DNA of 23,864 nt. Origin: Propionibacteriaceae bacterium. GTDB lineage: Bacteria > Actinomycetota > Actinomycetes > Propionibacteriales > Propionibacteriaceae. A program made the position numbers and the translations under genes. The stretch lies in NCBI GenBank assembly GCA_905372155.1, contig CAJPNZ010000043.1:1-23864 (forward strand). The letters run 5' to 3'. The notes under the pieces were generated by a model. The model made no database searches. It saw only the letters and a program-made list of their open reading frames with translations, and had not been told where the DNA came from. Shown here one piece after another: positions 16,201 to 22,698 of the stretch (its first letter is position 1; each line of letters begins with the position of its first letter).

Positions 16201-16222
16201 CGAGTACTGCACACAGAATTGA
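10220..16222 (+). CDS. Giant Ig-like/Fn3 repeat envelope protein
   Basis: 2000 residues from GTG 10220. An N-terminal hydrophobic segment (about 13-27, with AFA just after it) is a signal peptide or anchor. Residues about 35-345 form short repeated beta blades (VWVTN, VLIADTGEGKVWAT, FVVDASGTITKV, LVAVDEGRIRTA) that look like a propeller, with Cys283/Cys298 possibly paired. A Gln/Asn/Glu-rich linker (about 352-392) follows. Then come about ten Ig-like domains at a period near 95 residues, marked by [K/S]ND-x-DPDGD-type motifs near 405, 504, 600, 692, 788, 889, 984, 1083 and 1281; the DxDxD pattern suggests calcium binding. Five Fn3-like domains start near 1453, 1540, 1646, 1738 and 1832. A Cys-containing C-terminal domain (about 1911-2000) ends without LPXTG or a C-terminal membrane helix. 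Probable surface or periwall structural or adhesive protein. The six downstream genes probably serve it. Confidence 0.92.
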   Translation: MQPTIRRKVESGVTALIILALGGFAFAHQGVPAEEVDLNDGGVWVTNAALGMTGHLNYQSRIIDGGLNAPTRDFDISQEGNRVLLQDKADKAARPIDTATLTMGTRVTTGSLEYSHGSNTVLIADTGEGKVWATSLERFTDFSSSAAPLLEEVDSPHVVVGRDGTGFVVDASGTITKVTGSDERFRTESVGTLPDGITSSTQLTIAGDQLVAVDEGRIRTAGSSTEVPGITAKALAQQPSLERGHVSVATPDALLTIPLGGGDPQRSEVPSGSPAAPVDVAGCVYGAWSGSGAHVRDCPGESDDVNSTNDTLAASSAPVFRVSRNIVAINDAAGNIYLPNDNMAIVNDWDNVKSQIEDQNQTDEQQTDENQRERTNDNNAEQEPPVATDDQLGARPGISTTLPVLLNDIDPDGDVLTVKLGDIPTNVQVSLARNGRSAQVLLPPDTTNPVTFTYQAFDGEELSNTATVTVTPTSDNGAPQLARKNTVTMTEQATVEYSTLPDWTDPDGDPLYLVDATGDEGMAVTFRQDGFISVRDLGTEGPGARELTLTVSDGTTETPATIPVQVSSGSTNLPPVANADHYVVNVGERVLLRPLSNDSDPNGETLVLSEMGEPAADETLETDYEKANALFSSTRVGSHELTYVVSDGPNASGGKIRVDVQDPAATDPKPSAQDDLALLPSDAPVLVNVLDNDTDPLGGVLAVQSISVDAGLGITVEVKDHSTLRISAPNELSGPRTFSYTVSNGRESATARVVVLPQQPRLNNQPPVVLDDTAVVRTGDIVAIPVLSNDYSPTGMELSVHPEVEVRGDSALGEAFVSGDLVRFRAGSTAGNTTLVYTARDAAGNRTSGKIDIAVRGQDSANQKPTPHPVTGRVFAGAETTVAVPLSGVDPDGDSVEIVEGSSQGPKLGNVKIEGGYLTYKAARGSSGTDSFTYQVRDRFGAVGEASIQVGVVPPPTTNQLPIAVPDQVTVRPGRTVEIPVTKNDVDPDGDEIRIIAGTAKAQAPWEADLEIVGQNVKVVAPDRPGNYKFSYDITDRGGAPVTGYGTLTVDEQAPLTPPVAVDDRLPGSAVLGKTEVEVPVLKNDNDPDGSQDDLRIEVESPGIVESGQVRVPVSDDPQVLLYTITDKDGGTARAAIFVPGVANVPPTLNPEKVPARVKAGQTLRVELSDYVLARRGHSPKLTSRESLVAGTGAAAGQGINMVSDTAFEFTPDASFYGPTTLTFGVHDGESLDDPNGLRSTLPLSVEVEASGMVPPELRPSRVEVAKGEQAITVRLSDMVKDPDPGDDEAMTYSLVSAPDTLKPTIVRQEMQISAAPEAPLGDAGEVVVRVHDGKTDPLEMKIPVTVVDTTRPLMTTTELTESDGRVGQAKVFDLTTAVTNPFADQGGAITISGADARQGKAEVSVSGTDLSVTPTEIGTVVVNYTASDATGDASRQVTGQVRLMVKGTPLAPTGLTARSDVSRTVELAWTQGDLQGGTLDHFQVSWNGGSQNCGTVTNCRITGLTNNTDYTFTVAQVTDVGTSEPSNPAQAHPDVRPNQPAVPTATAGDREIAISWPATQVPDGGSPVEKYNIQVSPGIGGQTAFSTSDTSHTFTGLTNGTAYRFRVQAVNRYADNNVAREADYLWSDWSTAEIPAGAPSGQGAPTVSMSRAAAGVTPRASLSWGKPANINGDDNLTYEVTESSSGQVVYTGQDTQTTVSMNADSSDKTFTVRSTNKSKKWSDRSPASNAVRFYQPPSAPTGFSLKPTGVPNQVTFSFNASSGNGTRSDEISYRWNANGASGTVSNGQTVTNGAFVNGRDVQVTLTPVANVKGETTEGESASASVNAYGPPSVPSISASGGYRSVAYSWNADVNSGGRSSTVTIDNQQVAASGSATRDGLGFKDYWCATITVTNSEGQQASNQACGATWAPPVASDRRGAETTGCPAGWGRCDVYEVRLERFKPNSTVHCNIPSTTGEDGNVDIRVDANGSWGWAQYKDTWRIGQQEIVGNVSEYCTQN

Positions 16223-16241
16223 GTGGCGGGAAGGAACTACC

Positions 16242-17210
16242 ATGACAGTGAGCCCCGAGAACGCGGCCTGGTTCGCGGACACCTTCGCCAAACTCACCGA
16301 CAACGTGGGGCGGGCGCTGCTGGGCAAGGCATCGGTGATCAGGCTGGCCCTGACCTGTCTGCTGGCCGAGGGGCATCTCCTGCTCGAGGACGCCCCCGGC
16401 ACGGGCAAGACCGCCCTGGCGCGGGCCATCGCCGCCACGGTCCAGGGCAGCCACAGCCGCATCCAGTTCACCCCCGACCTGCTCCCCTCCGACATCACAG
16501 GCGTCACCGTGTACGACCAGGAGAAGCGTCAGTGGGATTTCCACAAGGGGCCCGTCTTCGCCAGCATCGTGCTGGCCGACGAGATCAACCGCGCCTCACC
16601 GAAAACCCAGTCGGCGCTGCTGGAGGTGATGGAGGAGGCCATGGTCACGGTCGACGGGGTGCGCCACCCGGCAGGCCGTCCCTTCATGGTGATCGCCACC
16701 CAGAACCCGATCGAGCAGGCCGGCACCTACAAGCTCCCGGAGGCCCAGCTGGACCGTTTCCTGATGAAGACCAGCGTCGGGTACCCCGACCGTGCCGCCA
16801 CGTCGCAGATCCTGCTGGGCGCGTCCCAGCCGGACCGGTCGAAGTCGCTGACCCCGGTGATCTCCCAGCAGGCCCTCATCGAGATGAGCGACCTGGTCAA
16901 GGACAACTACATCGACCCCACCATCGTCGACTACATCCAGGACCTGGCCGAGGGCACACGTCAGGACAAGGACACCACCATCGGGGTGTCCACCCGGGGG
17001 GCGATCGCCATGGTGCGGGCGGTCCGCATCTGGGCGGCGGCCCATGGCCGCAACTTCGTGACGCCCGATGACGTGAAGGAGCTCGCGGCCCCGGTGTGGA
17101 CGCACCGGGTCATCATGGCGCCCACCGCCGAGTTCGCCGGCTCCACCGCATCCCAGGTGATCTCCCGGGTACTGGAGAGCGTGGTCGCACCTGTGAACCG
17201 GGCGGGTTGA
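16242..17210 (+). CDS. MoxR-family AAA+ ATPase
   Basis: 322 residues from ATG 16242, chosen because AAGGA lies 6 nt upstream; the frame is open further back inside the preceding gene but that is not coding. Cytosolic AAA+ chaperone of the MoxR class, which helps fold or activate partner proteins, typically with a DUF58/VWA partner. Walker A DAPGTGKT (50-57; the usual first Gly is Asp), Walker B VLADEINRASPKTQSALLE (110-128) with Asp113/Glu114, sensor 1 ATQNP (Asn155), and the C-terminal lid including TIGVSTRGAIAMVRA. The catalytic set is complete. It starts 19 bp after the giant protein's stop and is followed within 7 bp by DUF58. Confidence 0.95.
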   Translation: MTVSPENAAWFADTFAKLTDNVGRALLGKASVIRLALTCLLAEGHLLLEDAPGTGKTALARAIAATVQGSHSRIQFTPDLLPSDITGVTVYDQEKRQWDFHKGPVFASIVLADEINRASPKTQSALLEVMEEAMVTVDGVRHPAGRPFMVIATQNPIEQAGTYKLPEAQLDRFLMKTSVGYPDRAATSQILLGASQPDRSKSLTPVISQQALIEMSDLVKDNYIDPTIVDYIQDLAEGTRQDKDTTIGVSTRGAIAMVRAVRIWAAAHGRNFVTPDDVKELAAPVWTHRVIMAPTAEFAGSTASQVISRVLESVVAPVNRAG

Positions 17211-17217
17211 GGGGATC

Positions 17218-18420
17218 GTGGGATTCACGACGTTGTGGAAACGGATCCCGGTGCTGTGGGGACGCCTCCGCGGCACCGCGTTCGTCGCTGCGGTCACCCC
17301 GCTGGGTTGGGCGACGCTGCTCGTCGGTGGCGCCACCACGATGATCGGTTGGTCGTACGGCTGGCTCGAGTTCCGCGGGCTGGGTTTCCTGGCGTTGACG
17401 CTGCTCGTCCTGGCGGTGCTGCTGACGTTGCGGCGCCCCAACCATGACGTGACGCTCGAGCTGCACCAGCCGCGGGTCCCCGTCGGGGAGCCCGGCCTGG
17501 GCCGGGTGCTGGTGCACGGTCGTCCCGGCGGCACGCCCGCGGCGACCGTCGAGCTGCCGGTGGGCAGGGCCGTGGCACGGTTCCGGGTCGCGTCGCTGGG
17601 GGAGAACGACGAACACGAGGAGCTCTTCAGCATCCCGACCCGGCATCGGGGCGTCATCCCCGTCGGTCCCGTGCGCACGGTGCAGGCCGATCCCGTGGGG
17701 CTGATCCGCCGCACCCGGGTGTTCAGCGAACCGATGGAGCTGTTCGTCCATCCCAGAATGGTTCCGGTCGAGGTCGCCGCCATCGGTTTCCTGAAGGACG
17801 TGGAGGGCATCACCACCGCCAACCTGTCGAGCTCCGACGTCAGTTTCCATGCCCTGCGCGACTACGTCCCCGGCGACGACCGCAGGTCCGTACACTGGCG
17901 CGCCACCGCCCACACCGGACGTCTCATGGTCCGCCAGTTCGAGGAAACCATGCGCGCCCATCTGCTGCTGGTGCTGTCGAACCTGCGCAGCGACTACGCG
18001 ACCGAGGACGATTTCGAGACCGCGGTCAGTGTGGCGGCGTCACTCGCCGTCGCCGCGTTGCGGGAGGAACGGCAGGTCACCCTGTACACCTTCGAGGGTC
18101 TGGTGGCCTTCCCCAACACCATGGGTCTGCTCGACGAGCTGTGCCGGGTGAAGCTGATCGACGAGGGCACCGCCCTCAGCCAGGTCGTGCTCCGGGCCGG
18201 GCACGACACCCCGGGCGCGTCGGTGGCCGCGTTCATCACCGGAGACACGGACCCGACGGGGCTCAGGGCGGCGCAGCTGACGCTGCCGTCGCAGATCAGG
18301 ACCTTCGCGCTGCGGGTCCGGGCCGGGATGGAGATGGCACGTCGTCAGCTGGGCGACCTGACCGTGATGGACGTGCCCTGCCTCGACCAGTTGTCGATGG
18401 TGATGCGGAGCATCACGTGA
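17218..18420 (+). CDS. DUF58 domain membrane protein (MoxR partner)
   Basis: 400 residues from GTG 17218, with GAGGGG just upstream. Two N-terminal membrane helices (about 21-46 and 52-71) are followed by a large soluble region. The DUF58 hallmark LRDYVPGDDRRSVHWRATA is at 213-231, followed by the VRQFEE strand and a VWA-like C-terminal domain. Such proteins are the usual neighbours and presumed clients or adaptors of MoxR ATPases, placed at the membrane between the ATPase and the transmembrane transglutaminase-like protein. The stop overlaps the next GTG start in GTGA, indicating coupled translation. Confidence 0.93.
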   Translation: MGFTTLWKRIPVLWGRLRGTAFVAAVTPLGWATLLVGGATTMIGWSYGWLEFRGLGFLALTLLVLAVLLTLRRPNHDVTLELHQPRVPVGEPGLGRVLVHGRPGGTPAATVELPVGRAVARFRVASLGENDEHEELFSIPTRHRGVIPVGPVRTVQADPVGLIRRTRVFSEPMELFVHPRMVPVEVAAIGFLKDVEGITTANLSSSDVSFHALRDYVPGDDRRSVHWRATAHTGRLMVRQFEETMRAHLLLVLSNLRSDYATEDDFETAVSVAASLAVAALREERQVTLYTFEGLVAFPNTMGLLDELCRVKLIDEGTALSQVVLRAGHDTPGASVAAFITGDTDPTGLRAAQLTLPSQIRTFALRVRAGMEMARRQLGDLTVMDVPCLDQLSMVMRSIT

Positions 18421-20687
18421 GGGCCGCCGGGTTCCGATGCCTCGGGGTCTGGCTCCTGCTGATCCCGTCGGTGGTGGCGCTCCAGCCCGCCTTCGGCGGC
18501 TGGACCGGGTTCCTGCCCGGGCTGGCGGGGATCACCCTGGGGGTGCTGGTCGGATACCTGACCGGTCGGTTCAGGATCTCGCTGCTGTTCACCGTCCTCG
18601 CGACGCTGGCCACCCATCTGCTGTTCGGTGGGGCGGTGGCCCTGCCCCGGACCACCATCGCGGGTTTCGTGCCGACGCTGGACACCATCCAGCGCCTGGT
18701 GCTGTTGAGCGTCCAGAGCTGGCGCGACCTGCTGACGGTGGCCACCCCGGCCGACGACTTCACCGGTCCCGCCGTGGCGCCGTGGCTGCTGGGGCTGGTG
18801 GCGGGCGTCGTCACGGCGACCCTGGCGACGCGCACCCGCGCCGTGTTCTGGCCGCTGCTGCCGCCCCCGTTGACGCTGGCCGCAGGCATCGCCCTGGGGG
18901 TTCACACCGCACCGACCGCATCGTGGCTCGGCACCGCCCTGGGTGTGGGAATGCTGGCGTGGGTGTGGCTCCACCAATCGGCGGCCCAGCGTGCCGACAA
19001 CGCCGACATCCTCGTCAATCACCGCGCCGAGACGTCCCAGACGCTTCGCCGGGCGGTGGCGGCGGTGGCGCTGCTCGGGGTCGGGACCTGTGCCGCGATC
19101 ACGGCCACAGGCATCACCGGGGCCGACGCCAGACGCGATGTGCTGCGCGACCACATCGCACCCCCGTTGAACCTGCGCAACTATCCCTCTCCCCTGATGA
19201 GTTACCGCCGCTACGAGGTGGAACAGAAGGACACGACCCTGTTCACGGTCACCGGCATGCCCCAGGGGGCCCGGCTGCGGCTGGCGGTCATGGACACCTA
19301 CGACGGCAACGTGTTCAACGTCTCCCAGGAGGCCAATCACTACCTGCGCACGGGACGCAGCATCACCCAGGACGTCAGGACCAATGCGGACCTGCAGGTT
19401 TCGGTGGGAGACTACAACGGCGTCTGGGTGCCGTTGGCGGGCTCCCCGCGCTGGCTGGAGTTCACGGGGGAGCGGGCCGATCTGATGGCCGACGGCACCT
19501 ACTTCAACCAGAGCGCACAGCAGGTTCTGGCGACGGCTGAGACGGGTCCCGGCGACACCTACCGGTTGGAGTCCTCCGTGACCGCGGAACCCACCGAGGA
19601 GCAGCGGGCCGAGCTGGGTGCCACGACCTCGGGGGAGGTCCCGCTGGCCAAACTGGAACAGGTACCCGAGATCATGTCGTCGCTGGCCGTCGAGTACTCC
19701 GGGGGCAAGTCCACCGCCTTCGAGCAGATGGTGGCCATCGAGACCAAGCTCAGGACCGATGGCTACTACTCGGACGGTTCCAAGGACAGCAACCGCTCCC
19801 GCCCCGGGCACACGACCGAGCGCCTCTCCACGATGTTCCAGAGCCCGATCCTGGTGGGCGACGACGAGCAGTACGCCACTGCGATGGCCATCATGGCGAA
19901 CCAGCTGGGAATTCCCGCGCGGGTGGTGCTCGGTTTCTACCCCGAGGAGAACCCGGGAGACGTGTGGGAGGTCAAGGGCACCCAGGCCCACGTCTGGGTG
20001 GAGGCCAACTTCGCCGGCGTCGGATGGGTGAGTTTCAACCCCACCCCCGACCGGGACAAGCAACCCAACACCGAGGTTCCCCGGCCCAAACCCAAGCCCA
20101 AACCGCAGATCGACCCGCCACCGAACCCGCCGGAGAAGATCCCCGAGGAACCGGTGATCCCGGACCGGGAGGCCGACGACCGGGACGGCGACAACGGCTG
20201 GAACATCAACTGGGCGCTGGTGCTGGCGGTGTTCGGCGTGCTGGGAGGGCTCGGGGTGATCTCCTCCCCGTTCCTGGTGGTGCTGGGTCTGAAGGCCCGC
20301 CGGACCGGCCGCCGCCGGAACGCCCTCAAGGTTCAGGACCGCCTGGTGGGGGCCTGGGACGAGATCGTGGACAGGGCCAGGGATCTCGGATTCCAGCCCG
20401 CGCGGAGCAGGACCCGTCACGAGACGGCCGCCGAGCTGCAGCGAATTCATCCGGGAGTCCCCATCGCGCCCACGGCGGCCAGGATCGACGTGGCCGTGTT
20501 CGGCCCCACGCCGCCCGAGGCGCCGGTGGCCGAGCAGGCCTGGCGGGTGACCGACGACATCAGACAGGAGCTGGTCAAAGGCCTTCCCTGGCGCCGCCGG
20601 GCCCTGGCGGCACTGTCGCTGCGTTCCCTGCGCCGGGCGAAGGTGGAGCCCGGCACCGGACCGGAGGAGGAGAACCGTGACGAATAG
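18417..20687 (+). CDS. TgpA-like multi-pass protein with a degenerate transglutaminase domain
   Basis: 756 residues from GTG 18417, which overlaps the DUF58 stop by 4 bp; the open frame further upstream is a shadow of DUF58. About seven N-terminal membrane helices (residues 5-235) precede an extracytoplasmic region with a transglutaminase-like core. A Pro/Lys-rich linker (about 552-590) leads to a last membrane helix (about 597-625) and a cytosolic basic tail. The family's usual layout is conserved, but the catalytic triad is not. The block normally written G-x-C-E-Q-[FY]-A reads GDDEQYA (481-487), with Asp483 at the Cys position; His525 is kept in AHVWVE; the Asp of FDPTP is Asn541. LGIPARVVLGF is normal. 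It is probably non-catalytic, acting as a binding or structural domain beside MoxR and DUF58. The codons are unambiguous, but function is inference. Confidence 0.9.
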   Translation: MRAAGFRCLGVWLLLIPSVVALQPAFGGWTGFLPGLAGITLGVLVGYLTGRFRISLLFTVLATLATHLLFGGAVALPRTTIAGFVPTLDTIQRLVLLSVQSWRDLLTVATPADDFTGPAVAPWLLGLVAGVVTATLATRTRAVFWPLLPPPLTLAAGIALGVHTAPTASWLGTALGVGMLAWVWLHQSAAQRADNADILVNHRAETSQTLRRAVAAVALLGVGTCAAITATGITGADARRDVLRDHIAPPLNLRNYPSPLMSYRRYEVEQKDTTLFTVTGMPQGARLRLAVMDTYDGNVFNVSQEANHYLRTGRSITQDVRTNADLQVSVGDYNGVWVPLAGSPRWLEFTGERADLMADGTYFNQSAQQVLATAETGPGDTYRLESSVTAEPTEEQRAELGATTSGEVPLAKLEQVPEIMSSLAVEYSGGKSTAFEQMVAIETKLRTDGYYSDGSKDSNRSRPGHTTERLSTMFQSPILVGDDEQYATAMAIMANQLGIPARVVLGFYPEENPGDVWEVKGTQAHVWVEANFAGVGWVSFNPTPDRDKQPNTEVPRPKPKPKPQIDPPPNPPEKIPEEPVIPDREADDRDGDNGWNINWALVLAVFGVLGGLGVISSPFLVVLGLKARRTGRRRNALKVQDRLVGAWDEIVDRARDLGFQPARSRTRHETAAELQRIHPGVPIAPTAARIDVAVFGPTPPEAPVAEQAWRVTDDIRQELVKGLPWRRRALAALSLRSLRRAKVEPGTGPEEENRDE

Positions 20688-21465
20688 CCGCCCGAGGTTC
20701 CAGGTGAGCTGCGGGGGTCGCTCCGACCGCGGCCAGGTGCGGGCCCGCAACGAGGATTCGTTCCTGATGTCCTCACCGTATTTCCTCGTCGCCGATGGCA
20801 TGGGCGGGCACTCGCACGGCCGGGAGGCCTCACGGGCGGCCGTGGCGGCGTTCAGACCCCCCCGGGACCTGGAATGGGCCACCTCCGATGCGGTGATAGA
20901 CGGCATCAACGCGGCGGTGGCGGCCATCCGGGAAATCCCGGGCGCGGGGCGTCCCCCGGGAAGCACCATCGCGGGGGTCGGCCTCAGCCTCCAGTCCGGT
21001 TATCCCTGCTGGCTGGTGTTCAACGTCGGGGACTCGCGGGTGTACCTGCTGCGCCAGGAAGAGTTCACCCAGGTCACCACCGACCATTCCGTGCGCTACG
21101 CCGGGCCGGGCATCCCCAGCCGCAACGTGATCACCCGCGCCCTGGGAGCCGGCCTGACCGATCCCCTGCAACCCGACCAGTGGTTGATTCCCGCTCAGGA
21201 GGGTGATCAACTGCTGATCTGCTCCGACGGCCTCTACGTCGACCTGACGCCGCAGCTGATGGCCGCGGTCCTGCTGAGTAACATCGATCCCCAGCAGAAG
21301 GCCGATGCCCTGGTCGCGGCGGCGAACGTCGCAGGGGGGCGGGACAATGCGACCGCGGTGGTCGTGATCGCTGACACCGTTCTCCCGGTTTCCGGGACGA
21401 CGGTGGAATTCGGCGAGACCACGCTCCGTGACGACACCGCTCAGGAGGAGGAGTTGGCTTTATGA
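20677..21465 (+). CDS. PP2C-family Ser/Thr protein phosphatase
   Basis: 262 residues from GTG 20677, with GGAGGAG 4 nt upstream inside the previous gene, which it overlaps by 11 bp. Metal-dependent phosphatase that reverses Ser/Thr kinase action. All PP2C metal ligands are visible: Asp27 (RARNEDSF), Asp40 (ADGMGGHSHG), Asp184 (CSDGL) and Asp223 (GGRDNATAV). The supporting motifs GSTIAG, NVGDSRVYLLR, TTDHSV and ITRALG are present. It is soluble, with no membrane anchor, so it acts in the cytosol. The partner kinase is encoded two genes downstream. Its acidic tail (about 245-262) has several Thr residues. Confidence 0.95.
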   Translation: MTNSRPRFQVSCGGRSDRGQVRARNEDSFLMSSPYFLVADGMGGHSHGREASRAAVAAFRPPRDLEWATSDAVIDGINAAVAAIREIPGAGRPPGSTIAGVGLSLQSGYPCWLVFNVGDSRVYLLRQEEFTQVTTDHSVRYAGPGIPSRNVITRALGAGLTDPLQPDQWLIPAQEGDQLLICSDGLYVDLTPQLMAAVLLSNIDPQQKADALVAAANVAGGRDNATAVVVIADTVLPVSGTTVEFGETTLRDDTAQEEELAL

Positions 21466-22697
21466 GCACACGGTGGGCCCCCGGAGCCTGCAGACTGCTG
21501 GCCTGGGACCAGGGCCTGGCGCTCCTGGACAGCAGGGTGAAGGACGAGCAGGCCGAGGCCCTGTGGCGGGCCGTGCGGCGCGAGGCGAAACTCGGTGTCT
21601 TCCTGCAGGTCCTGATGGAGACGACGGGTTCAGGGTTGCTGAACCTCCCGCCCTTCGCGGTGACGATCCTGGACGATCGCGGTGCCCACGTCGCGGTCCG
21701 CGGGTCCTGGTCCGTCCTGATCCGCGCCGGCGACCAGGAGCTCAGGCTGAACGGCGAGGGCATCACGACCTGGGAGGAGAAACTGGTCGCGGGGGCCACC
21801 CTGGTGGAGATACAGGCACCCGGGAGGCACGAGCGGAACCTGCCCATCGTGTGCGGGATCGCCGATGCGGGCTGGGTGACGTGGACCCGCGAGGAGGAGA
21901 CGCCCGCCCGGGCGAAACCGGCAACGGACCCCGCGGACGTGGTGGCCGACCATCCGGATGCCGAGATTGACGAAGCGAAGATCAGCGAAGCGAGGCGTGA
22001 CGCCGGCCCGGCCGTGACCCCGGAAGAACCTTCACACAGCGACCCCGAACCCTCACACAGCGACCCCGAGAACCAGTCGGAAGACTCCGGGCGCCGCATA
22101 GTGGGCGATGAGACGATCGAACTGACATCCATTCCCAAGTGGCTCCTGGCCGGGGAGGACTCCGACCCGGAGCCCGGTACACCGCGCGACGGGCTCACCG
22201 TCACCGATGACGGCGACGTCACGGTCGCGACGTCGCCCGGGGACCGGGCGCCGAAGGTGCTGGCGGCCTTCTGCCGAACGGGCCACCCCAACCCGCCGCA
22301 GCGGGTCCAGTGCTACCAGTGCAACGCCCCCGTGGGTGGACAGCCGCAGCTGGTGGAGCGTCCGCAGCTGGGATGGCTACGGGTCACCGGGGGCGAGACG
22401 GTGCCGCTGCGCGGCCCGGTGGTGGCTGGCCGCAACCCCAGGACATCCGCCCTGGTGACGCCGGAGGCGCCGCGTCTGATCGCCCTTCCCCACCAGCACA
22501 TCTCCAGCAGTCACATCGCCTTCATCCCGGAGGGATGGTCGGTGCTGGTTCGCGATCTGGGTTCCAGCAACGGCTCCTACCTGCGCAGACACGGAAACCC
22601 GCCCATCCGGTTACCGGAGAGCGACACTCCACTGGTGCCGGGGGATGTGATAGATCTGGGCCACGGGGTTTTCATCAACCTGGATCGGATCCCCTGA
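21462..22697 (+). CDS. FHA-domain protein with zinc-ribbon-like motif
   Basis: 411 residues from ATG 21462, overlapping the phosphatase stop as ATGA, with GGAGGAGGAG upstream. An N-terminal domain (about 1-145) that I do not recognise is followed by an acidic disordered linker (about 146-260). A C-x3-H ... C-x2-C motif (Cys271, His275, Cys284, Cys287) looks like a zinc ribbon. A C-terminal FHA domain (about 300-411) carries VAGRNPR (near 321-327), SSSHIAFI and RDLGSSNGSYL, the residues that read phosphothreonine. The linker contains DETIELT (Thr218, Thr222), which resembles actinobacterial kinase target sites. It probably relays the kinase signal by binding a phosphorylated partner or its own linker. 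Partner unknown. Confidence 0.92.
   Translation: MSTRWAPGACRLLAWDQGLALLDSRVKDEQAEALWRAVRREAKLGVFLQVLMETTGSGLLNLPPFAVTILDDRGAHVAVRGSWSVLIRAGDQELRLNGEGITTWEEKLVAGATLVEIQAPGRHERNLPIVCGIADAGWVTWTREEETPARAKPATDPADVVADHPDAEIDEAKISEARRDAGPAVTPEEPSHSDPEPSHSDPENQSEDSGRRIVGDETIELTSIPKWLLAGEDSDPEPGTPRDGLTVTDDGDVTVATSPGDRAPKVLAAFCRTGHPNPPQRVQCYQCNAPVGGQPQLVERPQLGWLRVTGGETVPLRGPVVAGRNPRTSALVTPEAPRLIALPHQHISSSHIAFIPEGWSVLVRDLGSSNGSYLRRHGNPPIRLPESDTPLVPGDVIDLGHGVFINLDRIP
22032..22069 (+). repeat. Short tandem repeat in the FHA-protein linker
   Basis: A 17-base unit beginning TCACACAGCGACC occurs exactly twice at a 21-bp period (22032-22048 and 22053-22069). It encodes two SHSDPE units in the disordered linker. 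In-frame copy-number change would be tolerated. Confidence 0.8.
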
Positions 22698-22698
22698 C

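Noticed and set aside
18141..18416. N-terminal extension of the transglutaminase-like frame
   Set aside because: It is a shadow of DUF58 coding sequence; GTG 18417 overlapping the DUF58 stop is the natural start.
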